Made by a program: the position numbers and the translations under genes. 64,000 bases of DNA from Rivibacter sp049446155 (GTDB lineage: Bacteria; Pseudomonadota; Gammaproteobacteria; Burkholderiales; Burkholderiaceae_C), in NCBI RefSeq assembly GCF_049446155.1, contig NZ_JBMSEE010000002.1, positions 124,001-188,000 on the forward strand, given 5' to 3'. This document shows, piece after piece, positions 1-8,758 of this stretch. The notes under the pieces were generated by a model, which was not told the DNA's origin, did not search any database, and was given only the letters and a program-made list of their open reading frames with translations. Each line of letters opens with the position of its first letter. Position 1 is the first letter of the stretch.

Positions 1-1
1 G

Positions 2-217
2 GCGGCGACCTCGTTCAACCGCGCGATTCGCTGGCTCGGTGCGCCGCGCTGGCAGGCGTTGCATCGCGCGGTCTACGCGATCGCCGGGCTCGCGATCCTG
101 CACTTCTTCTGGATGCGCGCCGGGAAGAACGACTTCGCCGAAGTCGCCGTCTACGCCGCGATCCTGGCGCTGCTGCTCGGCGCGCGGCTGTGGCGGCGCC
201 TGGCCATCAAGCCCTAG
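2..217 (+). CDS. msrQ: MsrQ (YedZ) haem-binding membrane subunit, C-terminal part
   Basis: The last 71 codons of a gene that begins before the window. The visible part reads as the end of the ferric-reductase-like membrane protein MsrQ, which passes electrons from the quinone pool to the periplasmic methionine sulfoxide reductase MsrP. It has the family pattern around RWQALHRAVYAIAGLAILHF, including the His of the haem-binding helix, followed by FWMRAGKNDFAEV, one more hydrophobic helix (VAVYAAILALLLGARLW) and a basic tail. msrP would be expected upstream, outside the window. The last 11 bases overlap the end of the convergent thioesterase gene. The fragment is short but strongly conserved. 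Confidence 0.82.
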   Translation, partial: AATSFNRAIRWLGAPRWQALHRAVYAIAGLAILHFFWMRAGKNDFAEVAVYAAILALLLGARLWRRLAIKP

Positions 218-611
218 CCGGAATCTCGCGCGGCTGGCCGTCGCGGTCGATCGCGACGTAGGTGAGGGTGGCTTCGGTCACCTTGCAGACCACCGGGTCG
301 GCCGGGTTGCGCTCTGCAAAGACGGCCACGTGCACGGTCACCGAGGTGCGGCCCACGCGCTCGACGCGGGCATAAAAGCTCAGCAGGTCGCCGATCGAGA
401 CCGGCTGCTTGAAAATGAACTCCTTGACCGCCACCGTGGCAATGCGTCCCTTGGCGATGCGCGCCGGCAGCACCGAGCCGGCGAGGTCGACCTGGGCCAT
501 GATCCATCCGCCGAAGACGTCGCCGTTGCCGTTGGCGTCGGCGGGCAGCGGCATCACCCGCAGCACGAGTTCCATGTCGGTGGGCAGCAGGGTGGGGGCG
601 CAGGCGTTCAT
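207..611 (-). CDS. Acyl-CoA thioesterase, YciA-type hotdog fold
   Basis: A 134-residue single-domain hotdog protein. The segment NGNGDVFGGWIMAQVDLAG (residues 27-45) is the YciA/BACH signature, with Asp31 and the GGW turn at the expected place for the catalytic and CoA-binding site. YciA-type enzymes hydrolyse short to long acyl-CoAs in the cytoplasm. The length is usual for the family. The start at 611 gives the normal short N-terminus before the first beta strand. The gene converges on msrQ (11-base overlap) and diverges from the ABC exporter across about 60 bases, which must hold both promoters. No substrate can be assigned from sequence. Confidence 0.85.
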   Translation of the reverse strand: MNACAPTLLPTDMELVLRVMPLPADANGNGDVFGGWIMAQVDLAGSVLPARIAKGRIATVAVKEFIFKQPVSIGDLLSFYARVERVGRTSVTVHVAVFAERNPADPVVCKVTEATLTYVAIDRDGQPREIPARA

Positions 612-670
612 GGGTCGGTGCGTTGATGTGCGGTGGCGTGCGGTGGTGCACGAGGCAGGAATTGTGAGAC

Positions 671-2509
671 ATGCGAGGACATGAATCGGCCGTGCGCGCG
701 GCAGTGGTCGCCCCCGGCGGGGTCGAACCCGCGCCCAAGCGCTCCGACTGGGCGACGCTCGGCCAGCTGCTGCCGTACTTCTGGCAGTACCGCTGGCGCG
801 TCGGATTCGCGTTGGCGTGCCTCGTCGCCGCCAAGGCGTCCAACGTCGGCGTGCCGATCCTGCTCAAGGCCCTGGTCGATGCGCTCGACATCAAGGCCGG
901 CGACGCGCGCGCCGCGCTGGTGGTGCCGGTCGGTCTGTTGCTGGCCTACGGCCTGCTGCGCCTGTCCACCTCGGTGTTCACCGAGTTGCGCGAGCTGATC
1001 TTCGCCAAGGCTTCCGAAGGCGCGGCGCGCCACATCGCCTTGCAGGTCTTCGGCCACCTGCACGCCTTGAGCCTGCGCTTCCACCTCGAGCGCCAGACCG
1101 GCGGCATGACGCGCGACATCGAGCGCGGCACGCGCGGCGTGCAGTCGCTGATCTCGTACTCGCTCTACAGCATCCTGCCGACGCTGGTCGAAGTGGGCCT
1201 CGTGCTGGCCATCCTGGCGGTCAAGTTCGAGGCCGCGTTCGCGTGGATCACCGGCGCGGCGCTGCTGGCCTACATCGGCTTCACCGTCAGCGTGACCGAA
1301 TGGCGCACCAAGTACCGTCGGCAGATGAACGAGCTCGACTCGTCCTCGCACACCAAGGCCATCGACTCGCTGCTGAACTACGAGACCGTCAAGTACTTCA
1401 ACAACGAGGCCTTCGAGGCCAAACGCTACGACGAGAGCCTGGAGGCGCTGCGCCGCGCCAAGCTCAAGTCGCAGACCACGCTGTCGATGCTCAACAGCGG
1501 CCAGCAGCTGATCATCGCGGTGGCGCTGATCGCGATGCTGTGGCTGGCGACCGAGGGCGTCGTCGCCGGGCGACTAACGCTCGGCGACCTGGTGATGGTC
1601 AACGCCTTCATGATCCAGCTCTACATCCCGCTGAACTTCCTCGGCGTGATCTACCGCGAGATCAAGCAGGCGCTGGCCGACCTGGAGAAGATGTTCGCCT
1701 TGCTCGAGCGCGAACGCGAGGTGCGCGACGCGCCGGGCGCGCGGCCCTTGGCGCTCGACGCGCCGCCGACGGTGCGCTTCGAGCACGTCGGTTTCGGCTA
1801 CGAGCGCGAGCGCGAGATCCTGCACGACCTGAGCTTCGAGATCCCGGCCGGCCACACGCTCGCGGTGGTCGGGCCCTCGGGCGCCGGCAAGTCGACGCTG
1901 GCGCGCCTGCTCTACCGCTTCTACGACGTGAACGCCGGCCGCATCACGGTGAACGGCCACGACCTGCGAGAGCTCACGCAAGACAGCGTGCGCCGCGCGA
2001 TCGGCATCGTGCCCCAGGACACGGTGCTGTTCAACGACACGGTGGCCTACAACATCGCCTACGGACGCCCCGGCGCGAGCCGCGAGGAGATCGAGGCGGC
2101 CGCACGCGCCGCGCGCATCCACGACTTCATCGTCTCGACGCCCAAGGGCTACGAGACCATGGTCGGCGAGCGCGGGCTCAAGCTCTCGGGCGGCGAAAAG
2201 CAGCGCGTGGCGATCGCGCGCACGCTGCTCAAGGACCCGCCGATCGTGATCTTCGACGAGGCCACCTCGGCGCTCGACTCGGCCAACGAGCGCGCGATCC
2301 AGTCCGAGATCAAGCGCGCCGCGCGCGGCAAGACCGCGCTGGTGATCGCGCACCGGCTGTCAACCGTGGTCGATGCCGACTGCATCCTGGTGCTGGAGGC
2401 CGGCCGCCTGGTCGAGCAGGGCACGCATGCCGAACTGCTGGCCAAGGGCGGGCGTTATGCGCAGATGTGGGCGCTGCAGCGCAGCCACAGCGAGGAAGCG
2501 GCTGCTTAG
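671..2509 (+). CDS. Atm1/HMT-type ABC exporter, fused permease and ATPase
   Basis: A 612-residue half-transporter with six transmembrane segments (about 40-330) and a C-terminal ATPase (about 365-600). Walker A is GPSGAGKST (401-409), the signature is LSGGE (505-509) and Walker B is IVIFDE (525-530). The segment NYETVKYFNNEAFEAKRY (236-253) is diagnostic of the Atm1/ABCB7 group, whose bacterial members export glutathione-linked metals or persulfides from the cytoplasm. It would work as a homodimer. No metal genes flank it here, so heavy-metal resistance is only a family inference. Its stop codon overlaps that of the convergent hydrolase by 4 bases. Confidence 0.9.
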   Translation: MRGHESAVRAAVVAPGGVEPAPKRSDWATLGQLLPYFWQYRWRVGFALACLVAAKASNVGVPILLKALVDALDIKAGDARAALVVPVGLLLAYGLLRLSTSVFTELRELIFAKASEGAARHIALQVFGHLHALSLRFHLERQTGGMTRDIERGTRGVQSLISYSLYSILPTLVEVGLVLAILAVKFEAAFAWITGAALLAYIGFTVSVTEWRTKYRRQMNELDSSSHTKAIDSLLNYETVKYFNNEAFEAKRYDESLEALRRAKLKSQTTLSMLNSGQQLIIAVALIAMLWLATEGVVAGRLTLGDLVMVNAFMIQLYIPLNFLGVIYREIKQALADLEKMFALLEREREVRDAPGARPLALDAPPTVRFEHVGFGYEREREILHDLSFEIPAGHTLAVVGPSGAGKSTLARLLYRFYDVNAGRITVNGHDLRELTQDSVRRAIGIVPQDTVLFNDTVAYNIAYGRPGASREEIEAAARAARIHDFIVSTPKGYETMVGERGLKLSGGEKQRVAIARTLLKDPPIVIFDEATSALDSANERAIQSEIKRAARGKTALVIAHRLSTVVDADCILVLEAGRLVEQGTHAELLAKGGRYAQMWALQRSHSEEAAA

Positions 2510-3720
2510 GCCGTAGCCAACCAGCGCTGCAGCTGCGCGCTCACCTCGGCGCGGTTCAGCAACTCGAGGTGGTTGATGCCTTCGCCGACCCATTGCCGGT
2601 GCTCGTCGAAGGCCAGCGTGCGCGCCGGGTCCCGGTGCCGCCCGAGCGCGCTGTCCAGCGGCACCAGCCCGTCGCCGAGCAGGCGGTCCTTCAGGTCGCT
2701 GCCTTGCCGTCCGATCCTGCCGGCCACCGCGTAGCAGCGCACGCCTTGCGGCAAGGGCAGTGGCCGGCGGCGATCCGCGCCATGCGCGAAGCGGTCGTGG
2801 CCGGCCCAGTCCTCGTCGAGCAGGTTGCCGTGGCGAAGGTCGGTGACGCCGGCGCTGCGCAGCTTGCCCAGGCGCGCGAACGGCGCGACGTAGGGCGTCG
2901 CGCCGAGTGCAAGATCGACCCAGTGGCCGGCGCGTTCCAGCGGCGCGCCGTGGTTCGGCGTGCCGAGCAGCACCAGGTCGCGCAGCCGCGCCGGCCAGCG
3001 GTGGCCGGCCTGCGTCGCGTAGTGCACGGCACTGCGCGCCACCAGGCCGCCCATGCTGTGGCCGAGCAGCACGAGGCGTTCGACCGGGCGCGGCCAGTGC
3101 TCGAGCAGGCGCTCCAGCTGCTGCGCCAGCGCGCGGCCATTGAGCGAGACGTGCAGGCCGCTGTTGTAGTGCAGGTACAGCGGCGTGAAGCCGAGTTCGC
3201 GCGCCAGCGCGACGCCGTGGTCGTGACCCTCGCGCGACCACTGCAGGTCGTTCATGCACAGGCCGTGGACCAGCACGAGCAGACGGTCCGTGGCCTGCGG
3301 CACGCTCGCCGCCAGGGCGCGCGGCTCCATCACCAGGGCGCGGCCGTCGCGACGCAGCGCCATCGCCGTGGCCAGGGGGTTCGCGGTTGCGGCGAGGTGG
3401 TCGCCGATCACGCCGTTGAGCGCCGCAACGATGGCCTCGCGCCGCGGACTCGGGTCGCGGGCCGTTGCAGCGGGGACCGGCAGGGCCAGCAGCGCGTCGA
3501 CGCCGCCGCTCACCAGCCGGGTCACGCCGCGCACGGTGTTGTAGACCTGTGCGCTGATGACGCCGGCTCGCGGGTGTTCGTGCGGCGCGCCGCTGCCCGG
3601 GCGGCGGGCGATGCGCGCGTGCATCGCCTCCACCAGGTCGGTCAGCCCGACGGTGGCGTCGGCGGCCAGGCGCGCTGCGCCGCGCAGGTCGGCACGCCGC
3701 AGCGGTGCACGTGAGGTCAT
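2506..3720 (-). CDS. Alpha/beta hydrolase, PGAP1/lipase-like
   Basis: A 404-residue protein whose C-terminal two thirds form an alpha/beta hydrolase. LVLVHGLCMND (148-158) is the oxyanion-loop region, GHSMGG (220-225) is the nucleophile elbow with Ser222, and LLGTPNHGAP (251-260) is typical of the PGAP1/lipase branch. The first 140 or so residues are a helical extension of unknown role. There is no clear signal peptide, so it is probably cytoplasmic. The reaction is likely ester hydrolysis; the substrate is unknown. It is transcribed away from yaeQ and converges on the ABC exporter with a 4-base overlap. Confidence 0.8.
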   Translation of the reverse strand: MTSRAPLRRADLRGAARLAADATVGLTDLVEAMHARIARRPGSGAPHEHPRAGVISAQVYNTVRGVTRLVSGGVDALLALPVPAATARDPSPRREAIVAALNGVIGDHLAATANPLATAMALRRDGRALVMEPRALAASVPQATDRLLVLVHGLCMNDLQWSREGHDHGVALARELGFTPLYLHYNSGLHVSLNGRALAQQLERLLEHWPRPVERLVLLGHSMGGLVARSAVHYATQAGHRWPARLRDLVLLGTPNHGAPLERAGHWVDLALGATPYVAPFARLGKLRSAGVTDLRHGNLLDEDWAGHDRFAHGADRRRPLPLPQGVRCYAVAGRIGRQGSDLKDRLLGDGLVPLDSALGRHRDPARTLAFDEHRQWVGEGINHLELLNRAEVSAQLQRWLATA

Positions 3721-3821
3721 TGAAGCAGTGTGATGCCGGCGACTAGGCAGGGCACCTGCGGTTGTCCGGCGCCGCTGTGCCAGACTTCGCTGTTTCGCCT
3801 CCGACCCACCGCCTCGCTTTC

Positions 3822-4379
3822 ATGGCCCTCAAATCCACCGTCTTCAAGGCGGAGCTCCAGATCGCCGACATGGACCGCGGCCACTACGGCACGCACGCGG
3901 TCACGCTGGCGCGCCATCCGTCGGAGAACGACGAGCGGCTGATGGTGCGCCTGCTCGCCTACGCGCTGCACGCCAGCGACGACGAGCCCGCGCTGGCCTT
4001 CGCCAACGGCATGACCGAGATGGACGAGCCCGACCTCTGGCGCAAGAACTACGCCGACGAGATCGAGCTGTGGGTCGATGTCGGCCTGCCCGACGAGAAA
4101 TGGCTGCGCAAGGCCAGCCATCGCACGCGCGAGCAGGTGCTCTACGTCTACGGCCGCACCGGCGAGACCTGGTGGCAGGCCAACCGTGGGCCGATCGAGC
4201 GCCTGCAGGGCTTGCGCGTGATGCAGCTCGAGCCCGAGCAGACGGCCGCGCTCGCGGCCATGGCCGAACGGAGCATGCGCCTGAGCTTCACGATCCAGGA
4301 CGGCCACATCTTCGTCGCCGGCGACGCCGGCTCGGTCGAGGTGACGCCCAGGGAAATCAAGGCCGCGCAGGTTCGCTGA
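3822..4379 (+). CDS. yaeQ: YaeQ family protein
   Basis: 185 residues, the normal length for YaeQ, starting at the ATG that gives the family N-terminus MALKSTVFKAELQIADMDR. Conserved blocks include HYGTHAVTLARHPSENDERL, WRKNYADEIELWVDVGLPDE and YGRTGETWWQ. The YaeQ fold resembles PD-(D/E)XK nucleases and the charged positions (ENDER, DEIELWVDVG) are present, but no biochemical activity is established for the family. E. coli YaeQ was once linked to suppression of rfaH defects. No Shine-Dalgarno sequence is visible before the chosen start. The gene is followed 21 bases later by the LysR regulator in the same direction. Confidence 0.88.
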   Translation: MALKSTVFKAELQIADMDRGHYGTHAVTLARHPSENDERLMVRLLAYALHASDDEPALAFANGMTEMDEPDLWRKNYADEIELWVDVGLPDEKWLRKASHRTREQVLYVYGRTGETWWQANRGPIERLQGLRVMQLEPEQTAALAAMAERSMRLSFTIQDGHIFVAGDAGSVEVTPREIKAAQVR

Positions 4380-4400
4380 GCGCTCCTACACTGCCAGGCC

Positions 4401-5351
4401 GTGGAAACCAAGTGGCTTGAGGACTTCGTGAGCCTGGCCGAGACGCGCAGCTTCTCGCGCTCGGCGCAGCTGCGCCACGTCACGCAGCCGGCCTTCTCGC
4501 GCCGAATCCAGGCGCTCGAAGCCTGGGCCGGCACCGACCTCGTCGACCGCAGCTCCTACCCGACGCGCCTCACGCCGGCCGGCGAGACCTTGCACGGGCA
4601 GGCGCTGGAGATCCTGGGCGCGCTGCAGGTCGCGCGCAACCTGCTGCGCGGCCATCGCGCGGTGGGGCAGGACATGATCGAGTTCGCCGCGCCGCACAAC
4701 CTGGCGTTCGCGTTCTTCCCGCACTGGGTCATGGAGCTCAAGCGGCGCTTCGGGCCGATCAAGAGCCGGCTCACGGCCATGAACGTGCACGACGCGGTGC
4801 TGCGTCTGGCCGAAGGCGGCTGCGACCTCTTGATCGCCTACCACCACCCGGCGCAGCCGCTGCAGCTGTCGACCGAGCGCTACGAATGGCTGAGCCTGGG
4901 CGAGGAGCGCATCTCGGCCTATGCCAAGGCCGGGCCCGACGGCGAGCCGATGTTCCGGCTGCCCGGGCGCAGCAGCGAGCGCCTGCCCTTCCTCGGCTAT
5001 GCGGCCGGCGCCTACCTGGGCCAGATGGTCGACCTGATCATCAAGCAGGCCGAGCAGCCCTTGCCGCTCGAGCCGATCTACGAGACCGACATGGCCGAGG
5101 GCCTCAAGGCCATGGCGCTGGAAGGCCACGGCCTGGCCTTCCTGCCGGCCAGCGCGGTGCGCAAGGAGCTACGCCAGCGCCTGCTGGTGCCGGCCGCGCC
5201 GGGCGGCCAGCTTGAGCTGACGATCGACCTGCGCATCTACCGCGAGCGCCCGGAGACCGCGCGCCACGCCAAGCCGGGGGCCCTCGCGCTATGGGAGCAC
5301 CTGCGCGAGCAGGCGCGTTCCATGCTTGAAGCACAATCCGCCGCGCGATGA
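4401..5351 (+). CDS. LysR-family transcriptional regulator, HypT/YjiE-like
   Basis: A 316-residue LysR protein. The winged helix lies at residues 5-64 (LEDFVSLAETRSFSRSAQLR ... FSRRIQALEAW ... RLTPAGE), and a periplasmic-binding-like effector domain follows from about residue 90. The start METKWLEDFV and the overall pattern resemble the HypT/YjiE (QseD) subgroup. The start codon is GTG; TACACT at 4386-4391 is a plausible -10 only 9 bases upstream, so the transcript may have almost no leader. The gene ends about 90 bases before gltI in the same direction, so control of the glt operon is a reasonable guess, though LysR proteins usually regulate divergent genes. Confidence 0.82.
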   Translation: METKWLEDFVSLAETRSFSRSAQLRHVTQPAFSRRIQALEAWAGTDLVDRSSYPTRLTPAGETLHGQALEILGALQVARNLLRGHRAVGQDMIEFAAPHNLAFAFFPHWVMELKRRFGPIKSRLTAMNVHDAVLRLAEGGCDLLIAYHHPAQPLQLSTERYEWLSLGEERISAYAKAGPDGEPMFRLPGRSSERLPFLGYAAGAYLGQMVDLIIKQAEQPLPLEPIYETDMAEGLKAMALEGHGLAFLPASAVRKELRQRLLVPAAPGGQLELTIDLRIYRERPETARHAKPGALALWEHLREQARSMLEAQSAAR

Positions 5352-5443
5352 CAGGGATCACCCCGTCCACCCGCTCGAAGGTTCGCCCGTCTCGGGTACA
5401 TTGCGCCCCAGTTTTCTCTGACCCCATCCCACAAGGAGCCCGT

Positions 5444-6355
5444 ATGTCGACGATCAACAAGTCGCTCGCCGTCCTCGCTGCCGCGCTCGTCGCGGCCGGT
5501 GCGGCCCATGCCCAGGCCACCGACACGCTGGCCAAAGTCAAGGCCAGCGGCAAGATCACGATGGGCGTGCGCGAGTCGTCGTCGCCGCTGTCGTACACGC
5601 TGGGCGGCGGCAAGTTCGCCGGCTACCACGTCGAGCTGTGCGAGAAGATCGTGTCCGACATCCGCAAGCAGCTCGGGCTGTCGAGCATCTCGATCGACTA
5701 CACGCCGGTCACCTCGCAGAACCGCATCCCGCTGGTGCAAAACGGCACCGTCGACCTCGAGTGCGGCTCGACCACCAACAACGCCGCGCGCCAGCAGCAG
5801 GTGGCCTTCGGCCTGACGACCTACATCACCGAAGTGCGCACCGCGGTGAACAAGGCCTCGGGCATCAACTCGATCAGCCAGCTCAACGGCAAGAACGTCG
5901 TCACCACCACCGGCACGACCTCGGTGCAGACGCTGCGCAAGCACGAGCGCGCCGCCGGCGTGAACTTCAACGAGGTCTACGGCAAGGACCACGCCGACTC
6001 GTTCCTGATCCTCGAGTCGGGCCGCGCCGACGCCTTCGTGATGGACGACAACATCCTGGCCGGCAACATTGCCAACGCCAAGAACCCGGCCGACTTCAAG
6101 ATCGTCGGCGAGGTGCTGTCGGTCGAGCCGATCGCGGTGATGTTCCGCAAGGACGACGCGGCGTTCAAGAAGGCGGTCGACGACTCGATCCGCAACATGA
6201 TGAAGAGCGGCGACCTCGCCAAGCTCTACGCGAAGTGGTTCACCTCGCCGATCCCGCCGAAGAACGTGAACGTCAACCTGCCGATGGGCGAGACGCTCAA
6301 GGCCGCGATCGCGAACCCCAACGACAACCCGATGGAAGCCTACGCCAAGAAGTAA
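5444..6355 (+). CDS. gltI: Glutamate/aspartate ABC transporter, periplasmic binding protein
   Basis: 303 residues with a signal peptide ending AGAAHA (cleavage near residue 23) and a bilobal solute-binding domain of the polar amino-acid family (KASGKITMGVRESSSPLSY, FAGYHVELCEKIV, ECGSTTNN). It captures glutamate and aspartate in the periplasm and delivers them to GltJK. The start is set by an AAGGAG ribosome site at 5432-5437, 6 bases before ATG. TACATT at 5397-5402 may be the -10, with no convincing -35. A strong terminator follows the stop, so it is probably made in excess over the membrane parts. The substrate is inferred from gene order and family. Confidence 0.9.
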   Translation: MSTINKSLAVLAAALVAAGAAHAQATDTLAKVKASGKITMGVRESSSPLSYTLGGGKFAGYHVELCEKIVSDIRKQLGLSSISIDYTPVTSQNRIPLVQNGTVDLECGSTTNNAARQQQVAFGLTTYITEVRTAVNKASGINSISQLNGKNVVTTTGTTSVQTLRKHERAAGVNFNEVYGKDHADSFLILESGRADAFVMDDNILAGNIANAKNPADFKIVGEVLSVEPIAVMFRKDDAAFKKAVDDSIRNMMKSGDLAKLYAKWFTSPIPPKNVNVNLPMGETLKAAIANPNDNPMEAYAKK

Positions 6356-6373
6356 GGCGGCTTCCTCGCTCCC

Positions 6374-6408
6374 GGGCCCACCTGCCGAGGTGGGCCCTTT
6401 TGTTTTTT
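6374..6408 (+). terminator. Rho-independent terminator inside the glt operon
   Basis: A perfect 10-bp GC-rich stem (GGGCCCACCT paired with AGGTGGGCCC) closes a GCCG loop and is followed by a run of T interrupted by a single G. It starts 19 bases after the gltI stop. Partial read-through would give more binding protein than permease and ATPase. Confidence 0.9.
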
Positions 6409-6566
6409 CCCGACCGGCACCGGACGGCGCGGTGCGGCCCGATTGACAAGGCCCCTGGCGGCCATGTCCACTGCGGCCCACCGGCCCGGCCGGCACGGCA
6501 TTCGCTTAAGTCGAAGTCATTTGCTTCTGGAGGGAGGGCGCGCTGCGCCCCGGCCCGGAGACACGC

Positions 6567-7316
6567 ATGGCATATCAATGGGACTGGCAGGTGTTCTGCA
6601 AGGACACCATCGACGGCACGCCCGTCGCGGGCTGCTTGGGGAAGGGGGCTGACAGCACCACCTACCTCGACTGGCTGTTCTCGGCCTGGGGCTGGACGCT
6701 GTCGGTGGCGGTGTGCGCGTGGTTCGTCGCGCTGCTGATCGGTGCCTTGATGGGCACGCTGCGCACCGCGCCGAACCGCAAGCTGCAGCTGCTCGGCAAC
6801 GTGTGGGTGGAGGTGTTTCGCAACATCCCGCTGCTGGTGCAGCTGTTCGTCTGGTACCACGTGGTGCCGGCCCTGCTGCCCTTCATGCGCAGCGTGCCGC
6901 CCTTTGTGCTGGTGGTGTTCGGACTGGGCTTCTTCACGTCGGCGCGCGTCGCAGAGCAGGTGCGCGCAGGCATCCAGAGCCTGCCGCGCGGGCAGATGAT
7001 GGCCGGCTCGGCGATGGGCCTGACGGTGCCGCAGACCTATCGCTTCGTGGTCCTGCCGATGGCGTTTCGCATCGTCTTGCCGCCTTTGACCAGCGAGGCG
7101 ATGAACATCATCAAGAACTCGTCGGTGGCGTTCGCGGTGAGCATCGCCGAGATGACGCAGTTCGCGATGCAGGCGCAGGAGGAGACCTCGCGCGGCATCG
7201 AGGTCTACCTGGCCGTCACCGGCCTTTACATCGTCTCGGCGCTGGTGGTCAACCGGATCATGGCCTTCATCGAGAAGCGCGTGCGCGTCCCCGGCTACGT
7301 GGGAGGCGGCAAGTGA
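6567..7316 (+). CDS. gltJ: Glutamate/aspartate ABC transporter, permease GltJ
   Basis: A 249-residue inner-membrane permease of the HisMQ family. The first 25 residues (MAYQWDWQVFCKDT...) are a periplasmic lead typical of GltJ, followed by about five transmembrane helices. The coupling loop that touches the ATPase contains AGIQSLPRGQMMAGSAMGL (about 138-156), the EAA motif. A purine-rich ribosome site (GGAGGGAGGG) lies some 25 bases upstream and CCCGGAG is nearer. A perfect TTGACA at 6443-6448 could be a -35 for a second promoter after the gltI terminator, but no good -10 follows at the right distance. The stop overlaps the gltK start (GTGA). Confidence 0.9.
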   Translation: MAYQWDWQVFCKDTIDGTPVAGCLGKGADSTTYLDWLFSAWGWTLSVAVCAWFVALLIGALMGTLRTAPNRKLQLLGNVWVEVFRNIPLLVQLFVWYHVVPALLPFMRSVPPFVLVVFGLGFFTSARVAEQVRAGIQSLPRGQMMAGSAMGLTVPQTYRFVVLPMAFRIVLPPLTSEAMNIIKNSSVAFAVSIAEMTQFAMQAQEETSRGIEVYLAVTGLYIVSALVVNRIMAFIEKRVRVPGYVGGGK

Positions 7317-7981
7317 GCAATTTCGATTTCAGCTTCTACAGCTGGGCGCTGATCCAGGACTTCGTCCTCAAGGGTTTCTTCTTCAGCATCCAGCTGACCA
7401 TCATCGCGATGGTCGGCGGCATCCTGATCGGCACGGTGCTGGCGATGATGCGGCTGTCGGGCATCAAGCTGCTCGAGGTGCCGGCGACGATCTACGTCAA
7501 CGGCCTGCGCTCGATCCCGCTGGTGATGGTGATCCTGTGGTTCTACCTGCTGATCCCCTTCATCACCGGCCAGGCCATCGGCAAGGAGCTCTCGGCCATC
7601 ATCACCTTCACGATCTTCGAGGCGGCCTACTACTCGGAGATCATGCGCGCGGGCATTCAGAGCATTCCGCGCGGCCAGGTGTTCGCCGGCCAGGCCGTGG
7701 GCCTGAGCTACGGCCAGAACATGCGCTTCGTGATCCTGCCGCAGGCGTTCCGCAACATGCTGCCGGTGCTGCTGACGCAGACCATCATCCTGTTCCAGGA
7801 CACCTCGCTGGTCTACGCGATCGGCGCCTACGACCTGCTCAAGGGCTTCGAGGTCGCCGGCAAGAACAACGGCCGCCCGATCGAGGCCTACCTCGCGGCC
7901 GCCGTCGTCTACTTCGTGATCTGCTTCGCGCTGTCGCAGCTCGTCAAGAGGCTGCAGAAGAAGATCGCCATCATCCGCTGA
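7313..7981 (+). CDS. gltK: Glutamate/aspartate ABC transporter, permease GltK
   Basis: A 222-residue permease, partner of GltJ. It starts at a GTG inside the gltJ stop region (4-base overlap), giving MSNFDFSFYSWALIQDFVLK, which matches the GltK N-terminus. It has about five transmembrane helices and an EAA loop AGIQSIPRGQVFAGQAVGLS. Near the C-terminus it carries FQDTSLVYAIGAYDL, conserved in GltK. The overlapping start implies translational coupling to gltJ. The heterodimer of GltJ and GltK forms the membrane channel. Confidence 0.92.
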   Translation: MSNFDFSFYSWALIQDFVLKGFFFSIQLTIIAMVGGILIGTVLAMMRLSGIKLLEVPATIYVNGLRSIPLVMVILWFYLLIPFITGQAIGKELSAIITFTIFEAAYYSEIMRAGIQSIPRGQVFAGQAVGLSYGQNMRFVILPQAFRNMLPVLLTQTIILFQDTSLVYAIGAYDLLKGFEVAGKNNGRPIEAYLAAAVVYFVICFALSQLVKRLQKKIAIIR

Positions 7982-8014
7982 AAGCAAAGAAATCCCGAAC
8001 CGGAGCACATCAAC

Positions 8015-8758
8015 ATGCCCGCGATGATCGAACTCAATAACGTCAGCAAGTGGTACGGCAGCTTCCAGGTGCTGACCGACTGCACTACCAGCGTCAACAA
8101 GGGCGAGGTGGTGGTGGTCTGCGGCCCCTCGGGCTCGGGCAAGTCGACGCTGATCAAGACCGTCAACGCGCTGGAACCGATCCAGAAGGGCGACATCAAG
8201 GTCGACGGCATCTCGATCTGCGACGCCAAGACCGACCTGCCCAAGCTGCGCTCGCGCGTGGGCATGGTGTTCCAGCACTTCGAGCTGTTCCCGCACCTGT
8301 CGGTGACCGAGAACCTGACGCTGGCGCAGATCAAGGTGCTGGGCCGCAGCAAGGACGAAGCGATCAAGCGCGGCCTCAAGATGCTCGACCGCGTCGGTCT
8401 GATGGCGCACAAGGACAAGTTCCCCGGCCAGCTCTCCGGCGGCCAGCAGCAGCGCGTGGCGATCGCGCGCGCGCTGAGCATGGACCCGATCGTGATGCTG
8501 TTCGACGAGCCGACCTCGGCGCTCGACCCGGAAATGGTCGGCGAGGTGCTCGACGTGATGGTGCAGCTGGCCCACGAAGGCATGACCATGATGTGCGTGA
8601 CGCACGAAATGGGCTTCGCCAAGAAGGTCAGCCACCGCGTGGTCTTCATGGACCAGGGCAAGATCATCGAGGACTGCAAGAAGGAAGACTTCTTTGGCAA
8701 CCCGGACGCCCGGTCGCCGCGGGCGAAGGACTTCCTCTCCAAGATCCTCCAGCACTGA
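8015..8758 (+). CDS. gltL: Glutamate/aspartate ABC transporter, ATPase
   Basis: A 247-residue cytoplasmic ATPase that powers the GltJK channel. Walker A is GPSGSGKST, the signature is LSGGQQQR, Walker B is IVMLFDEPTSALDPE and the H-loop is VTHEMGF. All motifs are intact and the length is standard for the polar amino-acid family. A GGAG ribosome site lies about 8 bases before ATG 8015; an internal ATG three codons later is a less likely start. It sits 33 bases after gltK and ends the operon; a two-hairpin dispersed repeat directly follows the stop. Confidence 0.92.
   Translation: MPAMIELNNVSKWYGSFQVLTDCTTSVNKGEVVVVCGPSGSGKSTLIKTVNALEPIQKGDIKVDGISICDAKTDLPKLRSRVGMVFQHFELFPHLSVTENLTLAQIKVLGRSKDEAIKRGLKMLDRVGLMAHKDKFPGQLSGGQQQRVAIARALSMDPIVMLFDEPTSALDPEMVGEVLDVMVQLAHEGMTMMCVTHEMGFAKKVSHRVVFMDQGKIIEDCKKEDFFGNPDARSPRAKDFLSKILQH

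Noticed and set aside
817..3714. A 965-codon plus-strand frame across the ABC exporter and hydrolase genes
   Set aside because: It covers two well-supported genes in other frames and encodes Arg/Pro/Ala-biased sequence; a GC shadow.
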